64,000 nucleotides of DNA from contig JAATGM010000021.1 in NCBI GenBank assembly GCA_015654675.1, forward strand, positions 1-64,000, written 5' to 3'. Shown piece by piece: positions 1-8,836 of this stretch. The DNA is from Planctomycetota bacterium. Lineage in GTDB: Bacteria; Planctomycetota; Phycisphaerae; UBA1845; UTPLA1. Every line of letters starts with the position of its first letter. Positions within the stretch are counted from its first letter, which is position 1. A program made the position numbers and the translations under genes. A model generated the notes under the pieces. The model had not been told where the DNA came from. It was given only the letters and a program-made list of their open reading frames with translations, and made no database searches.

Positions 1-1
1 G

Positions 2-130
2 ATCGTGGAACGGACAATTGCGTGGCTCTCGACCTTCCGCCGCCTGGTCGTGCGATATGAACGGAATCTGACCATGTACCAGGCGTTTTTCCATGTCGCG
101 TGCCTGATCATCACCCTGAGGCGGTTATGA
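2..130 (+). mobile_element. IS5-family transposase, C-terminal fragment (cut by window start)
   Basis: Frame 2 is open from the window edge to a TGA at 128-130 and encodes about 42 residues containing ERTIAWLSTFRRLVVRYER. That string is the typical C-terminal signature of DDE transposases of the IS5 family (IS427-like group), where the final catalytic Glu lies in or just before the ER-WL/F-R-L-RYER block. The rest of the gene lies to the left of the window, so intactness cannot be judged. The stop lies only 8 bp from the stop of the convergent DUF4139-like gene. No terminal inverted repeat is obvious in that gap, so the right end of the element is either very short or lost. Confidence 0.8.
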
Positions 131-138
131 AACTGGTT

Positions 139-1701
139 CTACCACGAATACTTGACCGTGTAGGTGACCTTAACCTCGCCATCCTTGGGGACGCGGACCG
201 GGAAGTAAACCGTTCGCGAGTCGATCTTTTCAAAATCCTGCGACTTCTTCACGATCTCCCAGGTCAGCCAGCGGAACATGTTCTCCTTGACGATGACGTT
301 CACCGGCTCGTCCTTGTGATTGCGAATCTTGATTTCAATTTCCTCTTCCATCGTCTTGCGCGCCGTATCGACCCGGAAGTCGACCTGGCGGCGCTCCCCG
401 ACGACGTCGAAGGCGCTGCCCAGCTTGATCAGCACGCGCTCGTCTTTCGACGTGTGGTCGATCACATCCTCGCCGATGAACTCCTGCGAATCGTCGTCCG
501 GATCGACCTTGCTGACCCGAATCCGCCCCGAGGGCAGCGGCATTCCCATGCCGATTTCCTTGCTGTTCTTGAATTGCAGGTAGATGTCGATCTTGCCGTT
601 GGACTGGGTCCCGAAATTGCGATCAGTCATCACGCTGCCGTAGTAGCCGAAGTTCTCGCCCAATCCGTAATAGACGAGCACCTTTTCGCAGGGGACTTTG
701 CGGGCGGGGTCGAACAGTTCAATCTGCTTGGTCGAGTTTTCCGGCAGCGTGCTGGGCCGTCCGAGCGTGTAGAGGTGATACTCGAAGAAGGCCTTCTCCT
801 CGAAGCCCGGGGCCTTGGCCATGGCGAGCCGCTCCATCCGGCCATCCATCACTCCGCCATAGGGCGCTTGCGGCGGTTGGGCCCGATGCAAATCGCCGGC
901 AATCAGTTTGAGTTTGGCCTCGGGATAGGTCGCGCCGGATTGATTGAGGATGCTGACCCAAGCTGAGATGTCGAGCAATCCGCTGTTAGCGTCCTTGCCC
1001 TCGGTAAATAGCAGGTTGTAGTCGGCCCACCAGGTCATGCCCGTGGTTTGGTAAGTGACGCGCGTCCGCTGCGAGCCACCTTTGGCCGACTGAATGTCCC
1101 AGAGGAGCGTGGGACGGGTTAGCAGGCCGCCCGGCAGCGTGGGAAACTTCGCGCTGGAGTAGCCGTTCACCACGGTTACTCCGCCGTCGCCACCTTTCAG
1201 AACGATTCCGCCGGCGGTGCTGAGAAGAGTGCCGGAATAAGTTGAGATCGCGTCGCCGCGTGTCTGCTCGATCGTGATGGGTCGATCGAGATATCGCTCC
1301 ATCAGTTTGGCGGTGTTGACCAGATCGAACTGGTAGTTCTGCTCGACGACTGCCGTCCCGGCCGGATCGGTGAGCGATTCGAAGGTGACCGTGGTCGGGT
1401 CGATCAGGGCGGACACGTTGGAGAAGCGGACTTCGCCGCGGCCGGCCGGCATCTCGATCGCGCGGTCCTGCTTCACAACGGCATATCCGGGAATTTGCCG
1501 CGGGCCGCCGTAGTTGCCACCCATCGATTCGGGAACAGGTCGATACCACTCGGCCGGTATGGCGCCCGGCTTTGCGGAGCTGTAGATCGTGAGCGCGATT
1601 CCATCCTTATCGGCGCCTAGGACGGGCCGCTGCGCGGTCTGAACCACAGCGAAGGCGACAACCAAGGCGACCGCGATGAAATGACGATTGCAAACACGCA
1701 T
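139..1701 (-). CDS. Secreted DUF4139-like protein
   Basis: The product is 520 aa from the ATG at 1701, which has GGAGGG (complement of 1709-1714) seven bases upstream; a longer open frame to 1740 has no such site. An N-terminal hydrophobic stretch (VALVVAFAVVQ, residues about 10-20) suggests export. The body has the layout of DUF4139 mucoidy-inhibitor-like proteins: an early beta domain (RGEVRFSNVSALIDPTTVTFES), then TGMTWWADYNLLF and WVSILNQSGATYPEAKLKLIAGDL, close to the DUF4139 hallmark of W.a.Y...l......l...a.v.N.sG..w..a.l.l..G. The C-terminal half is beta-rich (VDFRVDTARKTMEEEIEIKIRNHKDEPV). No enzyme motif is seen and the role is unknown. The transposase fragment abuts its 3' end. Confidence 0.7.
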   Translation of the reverse strand: MRVCNRHFIAVALVVAFAVVQTAQRPVLGADKDGIALTIYSSAKPGAIPAEWYRPVPESMGGNYGGPRQIPGYAVVKQDRAIEMPAGRGEVRFSNVSALIDPTTVTFESLTDPAGTAVVEQNYQFDLVNTAKLMERYLDRPITIEQTRGDAISTYSGTLLSTAGGIVLKGGDGGVTVVNGYSSAKFPTLPGGLLTRPTLLWDIQSAKGGSQRTRVTYQTTGMTWWADYNLLFTEGKDANSGLLDISAWVSILNQSGATYPEAKLKLIAGDLHRAQPPQAPYGGVMDGRMERLAMAKAPGFEEKAFFEYHLYTLGRPSTLPENSTKQIELFDPARKVPCEKVLVYYGLGENFGYYGSVMTDRNFGTQSNGKIDIYLQFKNSKEIGMGMPLPSGRIRVSKVDPDDDSQEFIGEDVIDHTSKDERVLIKLGSAFDVVGERRQVDFRVDTARKTMEEEIEIKIRNHKDEPVNVIVKENMFRWLTWEIVKKSQDFEKIDSRTVYFPVRVPKDGEVKVTYTVKYSW

Positions 1702-1850
1702 TGACCATCCCTCCGGAATGACAAAAGGCGCTAACGCCACGATGACGATTTCACATTAGATTGGACGCGAAGGAAGCCCACAAGTTCCAGACGATCGACC
1801 CTGAGATCGAGTGTGCGACGCGCTCGTGTGTCGCTGCGTGCAGAACAAGT

Positions 1851-3371
1851 CTAGGTCGTGGGCTTTTCGATCTCGTACTTCTTGACGCGGTAGCGAAGAT
1901 TATCGCGCGAAATGCCCAGCGCCCGAGCCGCCTTGGACTGATTCCATCCCGACTCGCGCAGCGCCTTGATGATCATCGCCTTCTCGTAACCCCACAGCGA
2001 GCTCTCGGCCTTGTCCAGCGTGGCCGGCATCGGCTCGCCCGCGATTTCGCGCGGCAGATGCGCCGGCGTGATGATGCTTCCGTCGGCCAGCAGCACCGCG
2101 CGCTCCATGACGTTCTGCAGCTCCCGAATGTTGCCCGGCCAGTTGTAGCCCACCAGCATGGACATCACGTCGTCACCGCAGCGCGGCTTGGTGCAATTGA
2201 GCGAAATGGCGGCAAGATTGACGAAGTGTTCAACCAACAGCGGAATGTCTTCGCGACGCTGTCGTAGCGGCGGGAGCTGAATGGGGAAGACGTTAAGCCG
2301 GTAGTAGAGATCCTCACGGAACGACTTCGCGTCAACCGCCGCCCGCAAGTCGCGATTGGTGGCGGTAATGATGCGTACATCAGTGGAGATGGTCTTCGTC
2401 CCGCCGACGCGAACGAATTCCCGCTCCTGCAGGACGCGCAAGAGTTTGACCTGCGTGTTGGCCGAGATGTCGCCGATCTCGTCGAGAAAGAGGGTACCGC
2501 CATCGGCCAACTCGAACCGGCCGATCTTCTGGCTGATGGCCCCGGTGAACGATCCTTTCTCGTGTCCAAACAGCTCGCTCTCGAGCAGCGTCTCGGGCAG
2601 TGCGGCGCAGTTAATCGCGATGAAGGCACGGTCGCGGCGCGGGCTGATCTGGTGAATCTGCCGCGCGGTCACTTCCTTGCCGGTGCCCGTCTCGCCCAGT
2701 AGCAGACAGGTAGCATTGCTGCCCGCCACGCGATTAATCAGATCCTGCACATTTCGGAGAGCCGGCGAGCTGCCGATGATCTGCAACTGGCCCTTGACGG
2801 TTTCGAGCAGCGCCCGCTTCTCGCGCGCCAGTGTTTCGTGCTCCTGGGCGTTGTGGGCCGCATGCGCCGCGAGGTTCGCGAAAATCTGAAGCAGCGAAAG
2901 GTCGTCCTCGTCGAACGACTGGCCGCCATCCTTGTTGAGAACTTCGACGACGCCAATGACTTCGTTCTTGTAGATCAGCGGAGCGGCAATGATGCCGCGC
3001 GTCTGAAAGCTCGACTTGTCGTCAATGCCGCGAAAGAAGTCGTTGTTATCCCGAACATCCTGGACGATGAGCGGCTCGGCCGTGCGGCAGACCCGTCCAG
3101 CAATTCCGAGGTCGGCGTCGAACTCCTCGCCAATGAGCGAGTCGCTCCGGTCGCCGACGGCGGCCCGAAAAATGAGCTTGTTCCGGCGCTTATCGAGCAT
3201 CAGAACGGACGAAGCCGCCGCGCGCATCACCATTGCGGCCATGCGCCCAATTGAGGCAAGCACCGGCCCCGGTTCGAGCGACGCATTGATCGTCGCCGAG
3301 GCCTCGATCAGGGCGGAAAGCGTTCGGGGGGGTAAGCTGCGATAGGGGCTGGTCTCTGTCACGTGAATCAT
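1851..3371 (-). CDS. Sigma-54-dependent transcriptional activator (GAF-AAA+-Fis HTH)
   Basis: This 506-aa bacterial enhancer-binding protein has three parts. An N-terminal GAF sensor spans about residues 20-180. The AAA+ domain carries Walker A GETGTGKE, the sigma-54 contact loop GSFTGA and Walker [12 protein letters not shown]. The C-terminal Fis-type helix-turn-helix includes [27 protein letters not shown]. It would activate RpoN promoters in response to a small ligand or redox signal sensed by the GAF domain; the signal is unknown. The contact loop has Ser where GAFTGA is the consensus, a conservative variant. I chose the ATG at 3371; a TTG at 3401 in frame has no ribosome-binding site. 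It is divergent from the ECF sigma gene, and no clear RpoN target was found in the window. Confidence 0.93.
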   Translation of the reverse strand: MIHVTETSPYRSLPPRTLSALIEASATINASLEPGPVLASIGRMAAMVMRAAASSVLMLDKRRNKLIFRAAVGDRSDSLIGEEFDADLGIAGRVCRTAEPLIVQDVRDNNDFFRGIDDKSSFQTRGIIAAPLIYKNEVIGVVEVLNKDGGQSFDEDDLSLLQIFANLAAHAAHNAQEHETLAREKRALLETVKGQLQIIGSSPALRNVQDLINRVAGSNATCLLLGETGTGKEVTARQIHQISPRRDRAFIAINCAALPETLLESELFGHEKGSFTGAISQKIGRFELADGGTLFLDEIGDISANTQVKLLRVLQEREFVRVGGTKTISTDVRIITATNRDLRAAVDAKSFREDLYYRLNVFPIQLPPLRQRREDIPLLVEHFVNLAAISLNCTKPRCGDDVMSMLVGYNWPGNIRELQNVMERAVLLADGSIITPAHLPREIAGEPMPATLDKAESSLWGYEKAMIIKALRESGWNQSKAARALGISRDNLRYRVKKYEIEKPTT

Positions 3372-3577
3372 CCTATCGCGGGAGAGTCGGTGGTTCCCCA
3401 AAATTGGGGATTATTTCCGTTTGAGGCGTGTAGATCATAACCTCTTCTCTGGACGATATTTTTGGACGGGTGTTGTGTCAAGACCAAATTGCGGTTGGGC
3501 AAGGGACCGCTAACATTGGGAACTCGATTCAACGACGAACTTTCGCGACCGCTCCGACGTAAAGGCAGAGGATTACG
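3372..3577. promoter_or_regulatory. Divergent intergenic region between the sigma-54 activator and the ECF sigma gene
   Basis: This 206-bp region must hold both 5' ends. On the plus strand GGAACT at 3519-3524 matches the GGAAC -35 element used by many ECF sigma factors, which would allow autoregulation, but no convincing -10 follows at the usual spacing. AGAGGA at 3567-3572 is the likely ribosome-binding site for the GTG start at 3578. No sigma-54 -24/-12 element was recognised. Confidence 0.3.
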
Positions 3578-4186
3578 GTGCATACTGGCGAGCTGCGGGA
3601 TGTCCCTGACGAACAGTACATGCGGGACTTCCTGGCAGGTGACGCTGGGGCGTTCGAACGGCTGGTTCAACGCTACGCAACTGAGCTTTTTAACTTCGTA
3701 GTCCGCTTTGTGGGCAGTTCGGCCGCGGCCGAAGACGTGGTGCAGGAGACCTTTCTGCAGGTGCACCAGTCGGCCGAGGGCTTTGACCGGGAGCGACGAT
3801 TCAAGCCGTGGTTGTTCACCATCGCGGCGAACAAGGCCCGCGACCATCTCCGGGGTCGCGCGCGAAAGCGCGAACGCTCGGCGGATGCCGTCAGTCGCGG
3901 CGCCGAAAACGAAGGACAGTCGCTCCTCGATGTTCTCTCGGACCCGACCGCGGGACCGGAAGAGCGAATGGAGGAAGACGAACAGCGGCAATTGGTCCGC
4001 GGAATCGTAGACCAGATGCCGGAAAACCTGCGCGAGGTCCTGCTATTGGGTTATTACCAGCGATTTCCATATCGTGATATCGCTGAGGTCTTGGGAATCC
4101 CGTTGGGGACGGTCAAGAGCCGATTGCACGCCGCGGTGGCCCATTTTGCCGCGGCGTACCGGGATCGAGTGGAAAGAAGGTCGTAA
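3578..4186 (+). CDS. ECF-family RNA polymerase sigma factor
   Basis: This 202-aa sigma-70 family protein has only regions 2 and 4, as in ECF sigma factors. Region 2 spans residues about 15-90 (FERLVQRYATELFNFVVRF, then AAEDVVQETFLQV and FKPWLFTIAANKARDHLRGRA). A variable acidic linker follows. Region 4 spans about 140-195 (MPENLREVLLLGYYQRF, DIAEVLGIPLGTVKSRLHAA). It directs RNA polymerase to an unknown regulon. The GTG start follows AGAGGA by five bases. The next gene starts 6 bp after its stop and encodes a membrane protein with a zinc-finger-like cytoplasmic N-terminus, so the pair is probably a sigma/anti-sigma unit. Confidence 0.93.
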   Translation: MHTGELRDVPDEQYMRDFLAGDAGAFERLVQRYATELFNFVVRFVGSSAAAEDVVQETFLQVHQSAEGFDRERRFKPWLFTIAANKARDHLRGRARKRERSADAVSRGAENEGQSLLDVLSDPTAGPEERMEEDEQRQLVRGIVDQMPENLREVLLLGYYQRFPYRDIAEVLGIPLGTVKSRLHAAVAHFAAAYRDRVERRS

Positions 4187-4192
4187 CTGGAT

Positions 4193-5137
4193 ATGTCTGA
4201 AAACAAACACAGCGTGATCGAGTGCCTGCTCGGCTATCACCTCGGAATATGCGAGGAGCACGAGCGGGCCACTGCCGAGACGACACTCAAGGAATCGTCC
4301 GCCGCTCGCGGACACGTCGAGGCGATTCAACGAACGCTCAGCCCGCTCGACTGTTACCAGGTGCAGCACCCCACCGGGCTCGTCAACGGCGTCATGGAGC
4401 GATTGCAGCGCGGCGCGACCATCAAGTTCCCCCGCGGCCGCATGTCGGGACGCACGCTCGAATCGACTGACCAGGTGGCCGGGTCGAGGCCGGTACTGAC
4501 GATGAAGGAAGTCCTCAGTCTCGCCGCCGCGATAGCCCTCTTTGTCGGCGTTTTCCTTCCCTCCTATCAGCACGCCCGAATGTCTGCCGCCCAGAATCTC
4601 TGCCTCGATCACATGCGCCAACTCGGTAGCGCGATGGGCAGCTACGTCGCCGCCAACGACGGTGTCCTACCTTACTCGCCGGCCACGCTGTCAATGTGGT
4701 CGCCGACATCGGGAACTTTGCCGCAGGCCGGAACAAACCTTCAGCAGCTTCAACAGGCAAATATTCTCACCAGTAAGCGGCTGCTGACATGTCCCAGTGG
4801 AAACGATTGCACCAACCTCCGCCCCGACTACAACTTCCAGCTCTACCTCACGCCCATCCGCATCGAATCTCTCCCCTCTCGAATGCCGATCGTCAGCGAC
4901 CCCAATCCCCTTATCGAGGGCGGGCGCTATCTTCCGGTCGACGCGCTCCGCAACTCGGATGCCCACGGTCCCAACGCCGGCCAAAACGTGCTTTATCTCG
5001 ATGGCGCCGCCCTCTGGCAGACGCGACCTACCGTGGGCGTGAAGGATGACGACATCTTCAAGTCCAATGATCTCTCGTCATACACCGCGCCGCGCTCACC
5101 GCGCTCCATTGGCGACGATGTCTTCCTCACGCCGTAG
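4193..5137 (+). CDS. Putative membrane anti-sigma factor fused to a pseudopilin-like (DUF1559-type) exported domain
   Basis: The 314-aa product follows the ECF sigma gene by 6 bp. Residues 16-23 read HLGICEEH, an H-x3-C-x2-H arrangement similar to the HX3CX2C zinc motif of ZAS anti-sigma factors but with His for the last Cys. One membrane segment (VLSLAAAIALFVGVFLPSY, about residues 106-124) separates this cytoplasmic part from an exported part. The latter starts ARMSAAQNLCLDHMRQLGSAMGSYVAANDGVLPYS, which resembles the start of planctomycete type II pseudopilin/DUF1559 proteins, and carries a late NVLYLDG turn typical of that family. From gene order, the N-terminus probably restrains the sigma factor while the outer domain senses or assembles outside the membrane. 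The fusion is inferred; no characterised homologue is recognised. Confidence 0.6.
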   Translation: MSENKHSVIECLLGYHLGICEEHERATAETTLKESSAARGHVEAIQRTLSPLDCYQVQHPTGLVNGVMERLQRGATIKFPRGRMSGRTLESTDQVAGSRPVLTMKEVLSLAAAIALFVGVFLPSYQHARMSAAQNLCLDHMRQLGSAMGSYVAANDGVLPYSPATLSMWSPTSGTLPQAGTNLQQLQQANILTSKRLLTCPSGNDCTNLRPDYNFQLYLTPIRIESLPSRMPIVSDPNPLIEGGRYLPVDALRNSDAHGPNAGQNVLYLDGAALWQTRPTVGVKDDDIFKSNDLSSYTAPRSPRSIGDDVFLTP

Positions 5138-5189
5138 TCCCAGCGCCTAGCAGCGCGTCAGAGCAAACCGAAACATTCCTCCTCTCATG

Positions 5190-5221
5190 AAGGCCCCCGC
5201 CGTGAATGCGTCGGGGGCCTT
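5190..5221 (+). terminator. Hairpin after the sigma/anti-sigma operon
   Basis: A 10-bp perfect stem (AAGGCCCCCG at 5190-5199 and CGGGGGCCTT at 5212-5221) encloses a 12-base loop, 52 bp after the anti-sigma-like stop. It lacks a long T-run but is very GC-rich. It would fall inside the coding region if the next gene began at the ATG at 5187, which argues for the later start at 5238. Confidence 0.6.
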
Positions 5222-5237
5222 ACAATGCGCCGCGAAC

Positions 5238-6503
5238 ATGGCTGCGGTCTCGCGAACACATAAGACGCTGATCTGGATTGCCTTGCTCGCGCTGGCCGGC
5301 GCGGCCGTTGCCATCGGCGCGTACCGCGCCCGCGATGGCGGAACCAGCGACTTCGACGACTTCTGGAAGACCGCCCGCTTCGACTTCCTCGAACATCGCA
5401 CCATGACCGAGCGATTCGGCGTCCACAACTATCTGCCCTTCTTCGTCGTCGTCACCTCGCCACTGGGAATGCTGCCGCTGCGCACGGCCTCGGTAGTCTT
5501 CAATGCTCTCTCGGTCATTGCGTTCGCCGCCTCAATCTGGTTGACGCAGCGGCTCGTCTCCCGGCCGGGCCCGGGCGTCCCCTGGGCGGCCTGGGTGGCG
5601 GGTCTGCTCGTGCTACCCTATGCATTCGACTGCGTGTTACTCGGCCAGGCCGCGTTGTTCATCGTCGCCCTGCTTGTTGTCTGTCTGCAACTCGTCGAGC
5701 GCCGCCGCCACACGGCCGCCGGCTTGGCGCTCGCACTCGCCGTATCTTTGAAGCTGTTTCCAATCGTGCTAGGGCTCTACTTCCTGCTGAAGCGACAGAC
5801 GCGCGTGCTCGTCGGGCTGGTGATCGGCCTCGTTATCTGCAACGGCATCATCCCCGCAGCCGCGTTCGGCGCGCAGCGCAGTTGGGAGCTGCACAAGGCC
5901 TTCTGGCAGCGCAGTGCCAAAGGACAATCGCTTTTGGCGCTATCGGCCCTCGATTCGGACAAGATGCGCTTTACCAATCAGTCGCTCCCGCTGGTCCTGA
6001 AGCGACTCACAAGCCCGACTCATCCCGGCATCAGCCGCGATGGACAACCGCGATACGTCAACATCGCGACCTGGGGGCTGCGCCCCATCCGAATTGCGGG
6101 CATCTCGCTTGCTCCGGTTCAATGGGCAGTGATCGCGGTGGCAGGGACGCTGGCACTGACCGCGGTCATCGTCGCGCGGCGGCCAGCTCGCCAAACCAGC
6201 TTGGCCCGGGCGCGCTACGAATATGCCGGCTTCGTCTTGCTCTCCATCCTTCTCGCCCCGGTGATCTGGACGTTCTATTTCTCACTCTGCTTCCTCCCGC
6301 TCGCCCTGCTGGCCGCCTTTGTCGAGCGGCAGCCCGATCGCGCGCTCGGATCAAAACTCGTCCTCGGTGCGTTCGCCCTCGGCGCTCCGCTGCTCGCCTG
6401 GCCTGAAGCTCGCGCCGTGGGATCGCATTACTGGCTCGCCGTCTTGCTGATGTTCACGATGTGGGCGCGCGCCCACCGAGAATCGGGCCGATCGATCGCG
6501 TAA
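5238..6503 (+). CDS. Glycosyltransferase family 87 / DUF2029-like membrane protein
   Basis: This is a 421-aa polytopic protein with about ten hydrophobic segments, starting TLIWIALLALAGAAVAIGAY. The layout and motifs fit GT-C polyprenyl-phosphate-mannose-dependent alpha-mannosyltransferases (GT87/DUF2029): SDFDDFWKTARFDFLEH early in an extramembrane loop, NYLPFFVVVTSPLGMLP, and AVSLKLFPIVLGLYFLLKRQ, which is close to the family's characteristic lKl.P.ll..yfl.rr. It would transfer a sugar from a polyprenyl carrier on the outer face of the inner membrane. The start at 5238 is preferred because an in-frame ATG at 5187 overlaps a terminator-like hairpin; neither has a strong ribosome-binding site. 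The substrate is unknown. Confidence 0.75.
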   Translation: MAAVSRTHKTLIWIALLALAGAAVAIGAYRARDGGTSDFDDFWKTARFDFLEHRTMTERFGVHNYLPFFVVVTSPLGMLPLRTASVVFNALSVIAFAASIWLTQRLVSRPGPGVPWAAWVAGLLVLPYAFDCVLLGQAALFIVALLVVCLQLVERRRHTAAGLALALAVSLKLFPIVLGLYFLLKRQTRVLVGLVIGLVICNGIIPAAAFGAQRSWELHKAFWQRSAKGQSLLALSALDSDKMRFTNQSLPLVLKRLTSPTHPGISRDGQPRYVNIATWGLRPIRIAGISLAPVQWAVIAVAGTLALTAVIVARRPARQTSLARARYEYAGFVLLSILLAPVIWTFYFSLCFLPLALLAAFVERQPDRALGSKLVLGAFALGAPLLAWPEARAVGSHYWLAVLLMFTMWARAHRESGRSIA

Positions 6504-6510
6504 AAAAAGT

Positions 6511-6532
6511 GACGCCGCCCGAAGGCGGCGTC
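6511..6532 (-). terminator. Rho-independent terminator of the PEP-CTERM gene at 6565-7260
   Basis: A 9-bp perfect stem (GACGCCGCC/GGCGGCGTC) with a CGAA tetraloop is followed on the minus strand by ACTTTTTTTA (complement of 6501-6510). The T-run orientation assigns it to the minus-strand gene. It also abuts the plus-strand stop at 6503. Confidence 0.85.
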
Positions 6533-6564
6533 GTGCAAAGCTCAAACATCAAAAAGCCCGCGAC

Positions 6565-7260
6565 CTACCGCACGGTGCGGCGGCGAAGCAGCATCGCTCC
6601 CAGTCCAACCAGCGCCAGCGTTGCCGGCTCGGGAACGCTGTAGATTGTCGCGACGAAATTGGCGACGCCGGTGTTCGGATTGGGGCCGAACGAGAACAAG
6701 CTCCACGAAGATCCGTCGTAGTACGACGCGTTGTTCGTATAGAAACCCTGAGTCTGGCCCGACGCCGTGCTGCACTGAAAACCCAGCTCGCCGTCATAGT
6801 TGAAATTCGACACGGCTACCGACCAGCCGACGTTGTTGAATCCGCCAAACGTTTCGACGTTGGGAAGCGGAATCGACAGCGTGAAGTAGACCGGCGCCCC
6901 AATGGGACTCGCGGGGATTGCCACATTCGTCAAGGTGGTTGAATAGAGCACGTCCCCGCTCCCGAATACCAATCCGCTCGGATCGCCATCATTGAACGTG
7001 AATGTAATGTCCGTCGTGCCCGGCTCCTCGCTTCCCGACACGGCGAGGCCGAGATCGATTCGATTGAGCGTAAAGGTGTCAAGCTGAAGTCCCGAGAGCC
7101 AGCCGCCGTCGCCGTAGCGAATCGACGGGTTCGAGCTGGACGAAAACGGGATGGTGTAACCATTGTTAGAAAGATTGCTGAAGACGATCGCGCCAGATGC
7201 ACTCGACCCAGCGAGCAAAAGTCCCAAGGCGACAATCGTCGCGGTGATTCGAATCCGCAT
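6565..7260 (-). CDS. PEP-CTERM sorting-domain protein
   Basis: The 231-aa product starts at an ATG with GGAGGA eight bases upstream. It has a clear signal peptide (ATIVALGLLLAGSSASGA, residues about 7-24). The middle is a low-complexity beta-rich region with many Gly, Ser, Asn and Thr and no enzyme motif. It ends in VPEPATLALVGLGAMLLRRR: a PEP motif, a transmembrane helix and an Arg cluster, which is the PEP-CTERM signal processed by an exosortase. It is likely an exported, surface-associated protein. Its neighbours on the same strand are two more PEP-CTERM genes, each with its own terminator, so they are probably transcribed separately. Confidence 0.88.
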   Translation of the reverse strand: MRIRITATIVALGLLLAGSSASGAIVFSNLSNNGYTIPFSSSSNPSIRYGDGGWLSGLQLDTFTLNRIDLGLAVSGSEEPGTTDITFTFNDGDPSGLVFGSGDVLYSTTLTNVAIPASPIGAPVYFTLSIPLPNVETFGGFNNVGWSVAVSNFNYDGELGFQCSTASGQTQGFYTNNASYYDGSSWSLFSFGPNPNTGVANFVATIYSVPEPATLALVGLGAMLLRRRTVR

Positions 7261-7369
7261 ACCATTCCTCCAAATCGCTGCTAACTCTGAATACCCACCA
7301 GTACGAAGATTTTATCTTAGCAAATTCGCGGCTTCGACTCAACCGAGTCAGTGCTGCGCGCAAAAAAAA

Positions 7370-7393
7370 AAGCACCGCCCAAAGGCGGTGCTT
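7370..7393 (-). terminator. Rho-independent terminator of the PEP-CTERM gene at 7423-8541
   Basis: A 10-bp perfect stem (AAGCACCGCC at 7370-7379, GGCGGTGCTT at 7384-7393) has a 4-base loop. On the minus strand it runs into a T-run (complement of A's at 7362-7370). It lies 30 bp after the stop. Confidence 0.9.
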
Positions 7394-7422
7394 AGGTTCT
7401 GACACTATGTCCCGAGGGACAA

Positions 7423-8541
7423 TTACGCTCGCTTCCGGCGGAGCAGAACGGCCCCAAGGCCAAGCAGTGCGATCGTCGTCGGCTCAGGAACCGGCGAAAG
7501 ATCGACGCCGCGGAAGATGAAGTTCGTCCCGGCCGTCTGAAGCGTCGTGAAAGACGATGCAGCGCCCAGATCGGTTATCGCCACGAGCTTGTTCCCGGAA
7601 GTCTCAGCCGTAGTCGCGTAGAGAATCGGAGCGCCCGTCACGTCGAACGTGCCGGCCAGGCCACGCAGGCCCGTGCCGATCTGATTCGTGAGCGTGTACG
7701 CAAGCTGCCACGTATTCAGACCCGCGTTGAACAGCCACTTCTGCAACCCGCCACCGTTCGCGATCGTCCGATCGTCGGCAACATAGAGCGTTGTCGCATC
7801 GGCAAACCAAAAGTCATAGGGCGACGGCGTGCCAGTCCCCGATACGCTGGTTCCAGGCAGCAACGTAATCGTCTGTGGGCCGCTCGTGGCGAGGCCGCCG
7901 CTGACGATGTTAACGCCGATGTTTGAACCCGACGCGCTCGAGACATACACGTTGCCGCTATAGACATTCACGTTGCGGACGTTGTTGACAGCTCCGGCCG
8001 TGGTCTGGGCGAGGCCAGCGCCACCATTGTTGACGAACCAGACGCCGCCCGTCGTGGCAGGGTTGCTGGTGCCGCCCGTCCAGATCGCGGTTCCGTCGGT
8101 AGAGGCGGCGCTTCGGATATTGCTAGTGTTGTAAGCACCGGTCATGGCGGTGTAGTTGACGTTGCCGAGACTATCGATGACGGCCACATTTCGGGTGATT
8201 CCGGCGGCGGTCGCGACGCCAGAAGTTCCAGCGGCCGCGTCATAGCCACCGATCGTCAGGTACTGTCCGTTGCCCGACAGCGTCAGAAAGGCCTCTGAGG
8301 TGGCCGTTCCGCTATTCACGAGCCGTGGGCTCGTCGCGCCTGATGCAAGTGACAAGCTCGAGACCGGGGATGATCCCGGCGTCAGGTTGTATTCCACCAC
8401 GGTCGTCTGCGCCGCGGCGCCGGAAAGAGCGGTCGTCCCATCGCCGAGACGGCTGACGACGATGTTACCGGGCGAGAACGCGGCCGATGCGACCGACGCC
8501 AGCGCGAGAACCGATGTCAATGTGAGCGCAAATCTCTTCAT
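7423..8541 (-). CDS. PEP-CTERM protein, paralogue A of a tandem pair
   Basis: The 372-aa product begins at an ATG behind a strong AAGGAGGT site. Its signal peptide is LTLTSVLALASVASAAF. The mature part starts SPGNIVVSRLGDGT and continues with short beta repeats that resemble a propeller (VYVSSASGSNIGVNIVSGGL, SPYDFWFADATTLYVADDR, WLFNAGLNTWQLAYTL). It ends VPEPTTIALLGLGAVLLRRKRA, a PEP-CTERM sorting signal. The same blocks recur in the same order in the next upstream gene, so the two arose by duplication. No catalytic motif is visible. The ATG-proximal region and the 295-bp upstream gap would carry its own promoter. Confidence 0.88.
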   Translation of the reverse strand: MKRFALTLTSVLALASVASAAFSPGNIVVSRLGDGTTALSGAAAQTTVVEYNLTPGSSPVSSLSLASGATSPRLVNSGTATSEAFLTLSGNGQYLTIGGYDAAAGTSGVATAAGITRNVAVIDSLGNVNYTAMTGAYNTSNIRSAASTDGTAIWTGGTSNPATTGGVWFVNNGGAGLAQTTAGAVNNVRNVNVYSGNVYVSSASGSNIGVNIVSGGLATSGPQTITLLPGTSVSGTGTPSPYDFWFADATTLYVADDRTIANGGGLQKWLFNAGLNTWQLAYTLTNQIGTGLRGLAGTFDVTGAPILYATTAETSGNKLVAITDLGAASSFTTLQTAGTNFIFRGVDLSPVPEPTTIALLGLGAVLLRRKRA

Positions 8542-8777
8542 TTCCTACCTCCTTGCGGTTCCGCGATTACGCAAACGCGACGGGAACCTGATCCACTGAC
8601 CCACGAGTGAGCACTGCCCCCGCATTGCTCTCGCTTCTTTCACGAATCCTTAACATATCAAAATTCGGCCATCCGAATCAATTAGGGATTCGACCAGTAC
8701 TTGAAGTTACAGCTCGCCGATTAACCACAAGTTAAGCATGGATATGGATTTAGTGAAAATGAATCGGCGCAAGAATA

Positions 8778-8810
8778 AGGCAGCGACGACGCGTCTGGTC
8801 GCCGCTGCCT
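8778..8810 (-). terminator. Hairpin terminator of the PEP-CTERM gene at 8837-9973
   Basis: AGGCAGCG (8778-8785) pairs with CGCTGCCT (8803-8810). On the minus strand TTATTCTT follows. It lies 26 bp after the stop. The rest of 8542-8836 is AT-richer than its surroundings and should contain the promoter of the downstream paralogue; no exact -35/-10 pair is asserted. Confidence 0.65.
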
Positions 8811-8836
8811 CAAATCTACCTTAAAAAGCCCCCGAC

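Noticed and set aside
8542-8836. AT-rich stretch considered as a small-RNA gene
   Set aside because: Only a terminator and probable promoter sequence could be supported.
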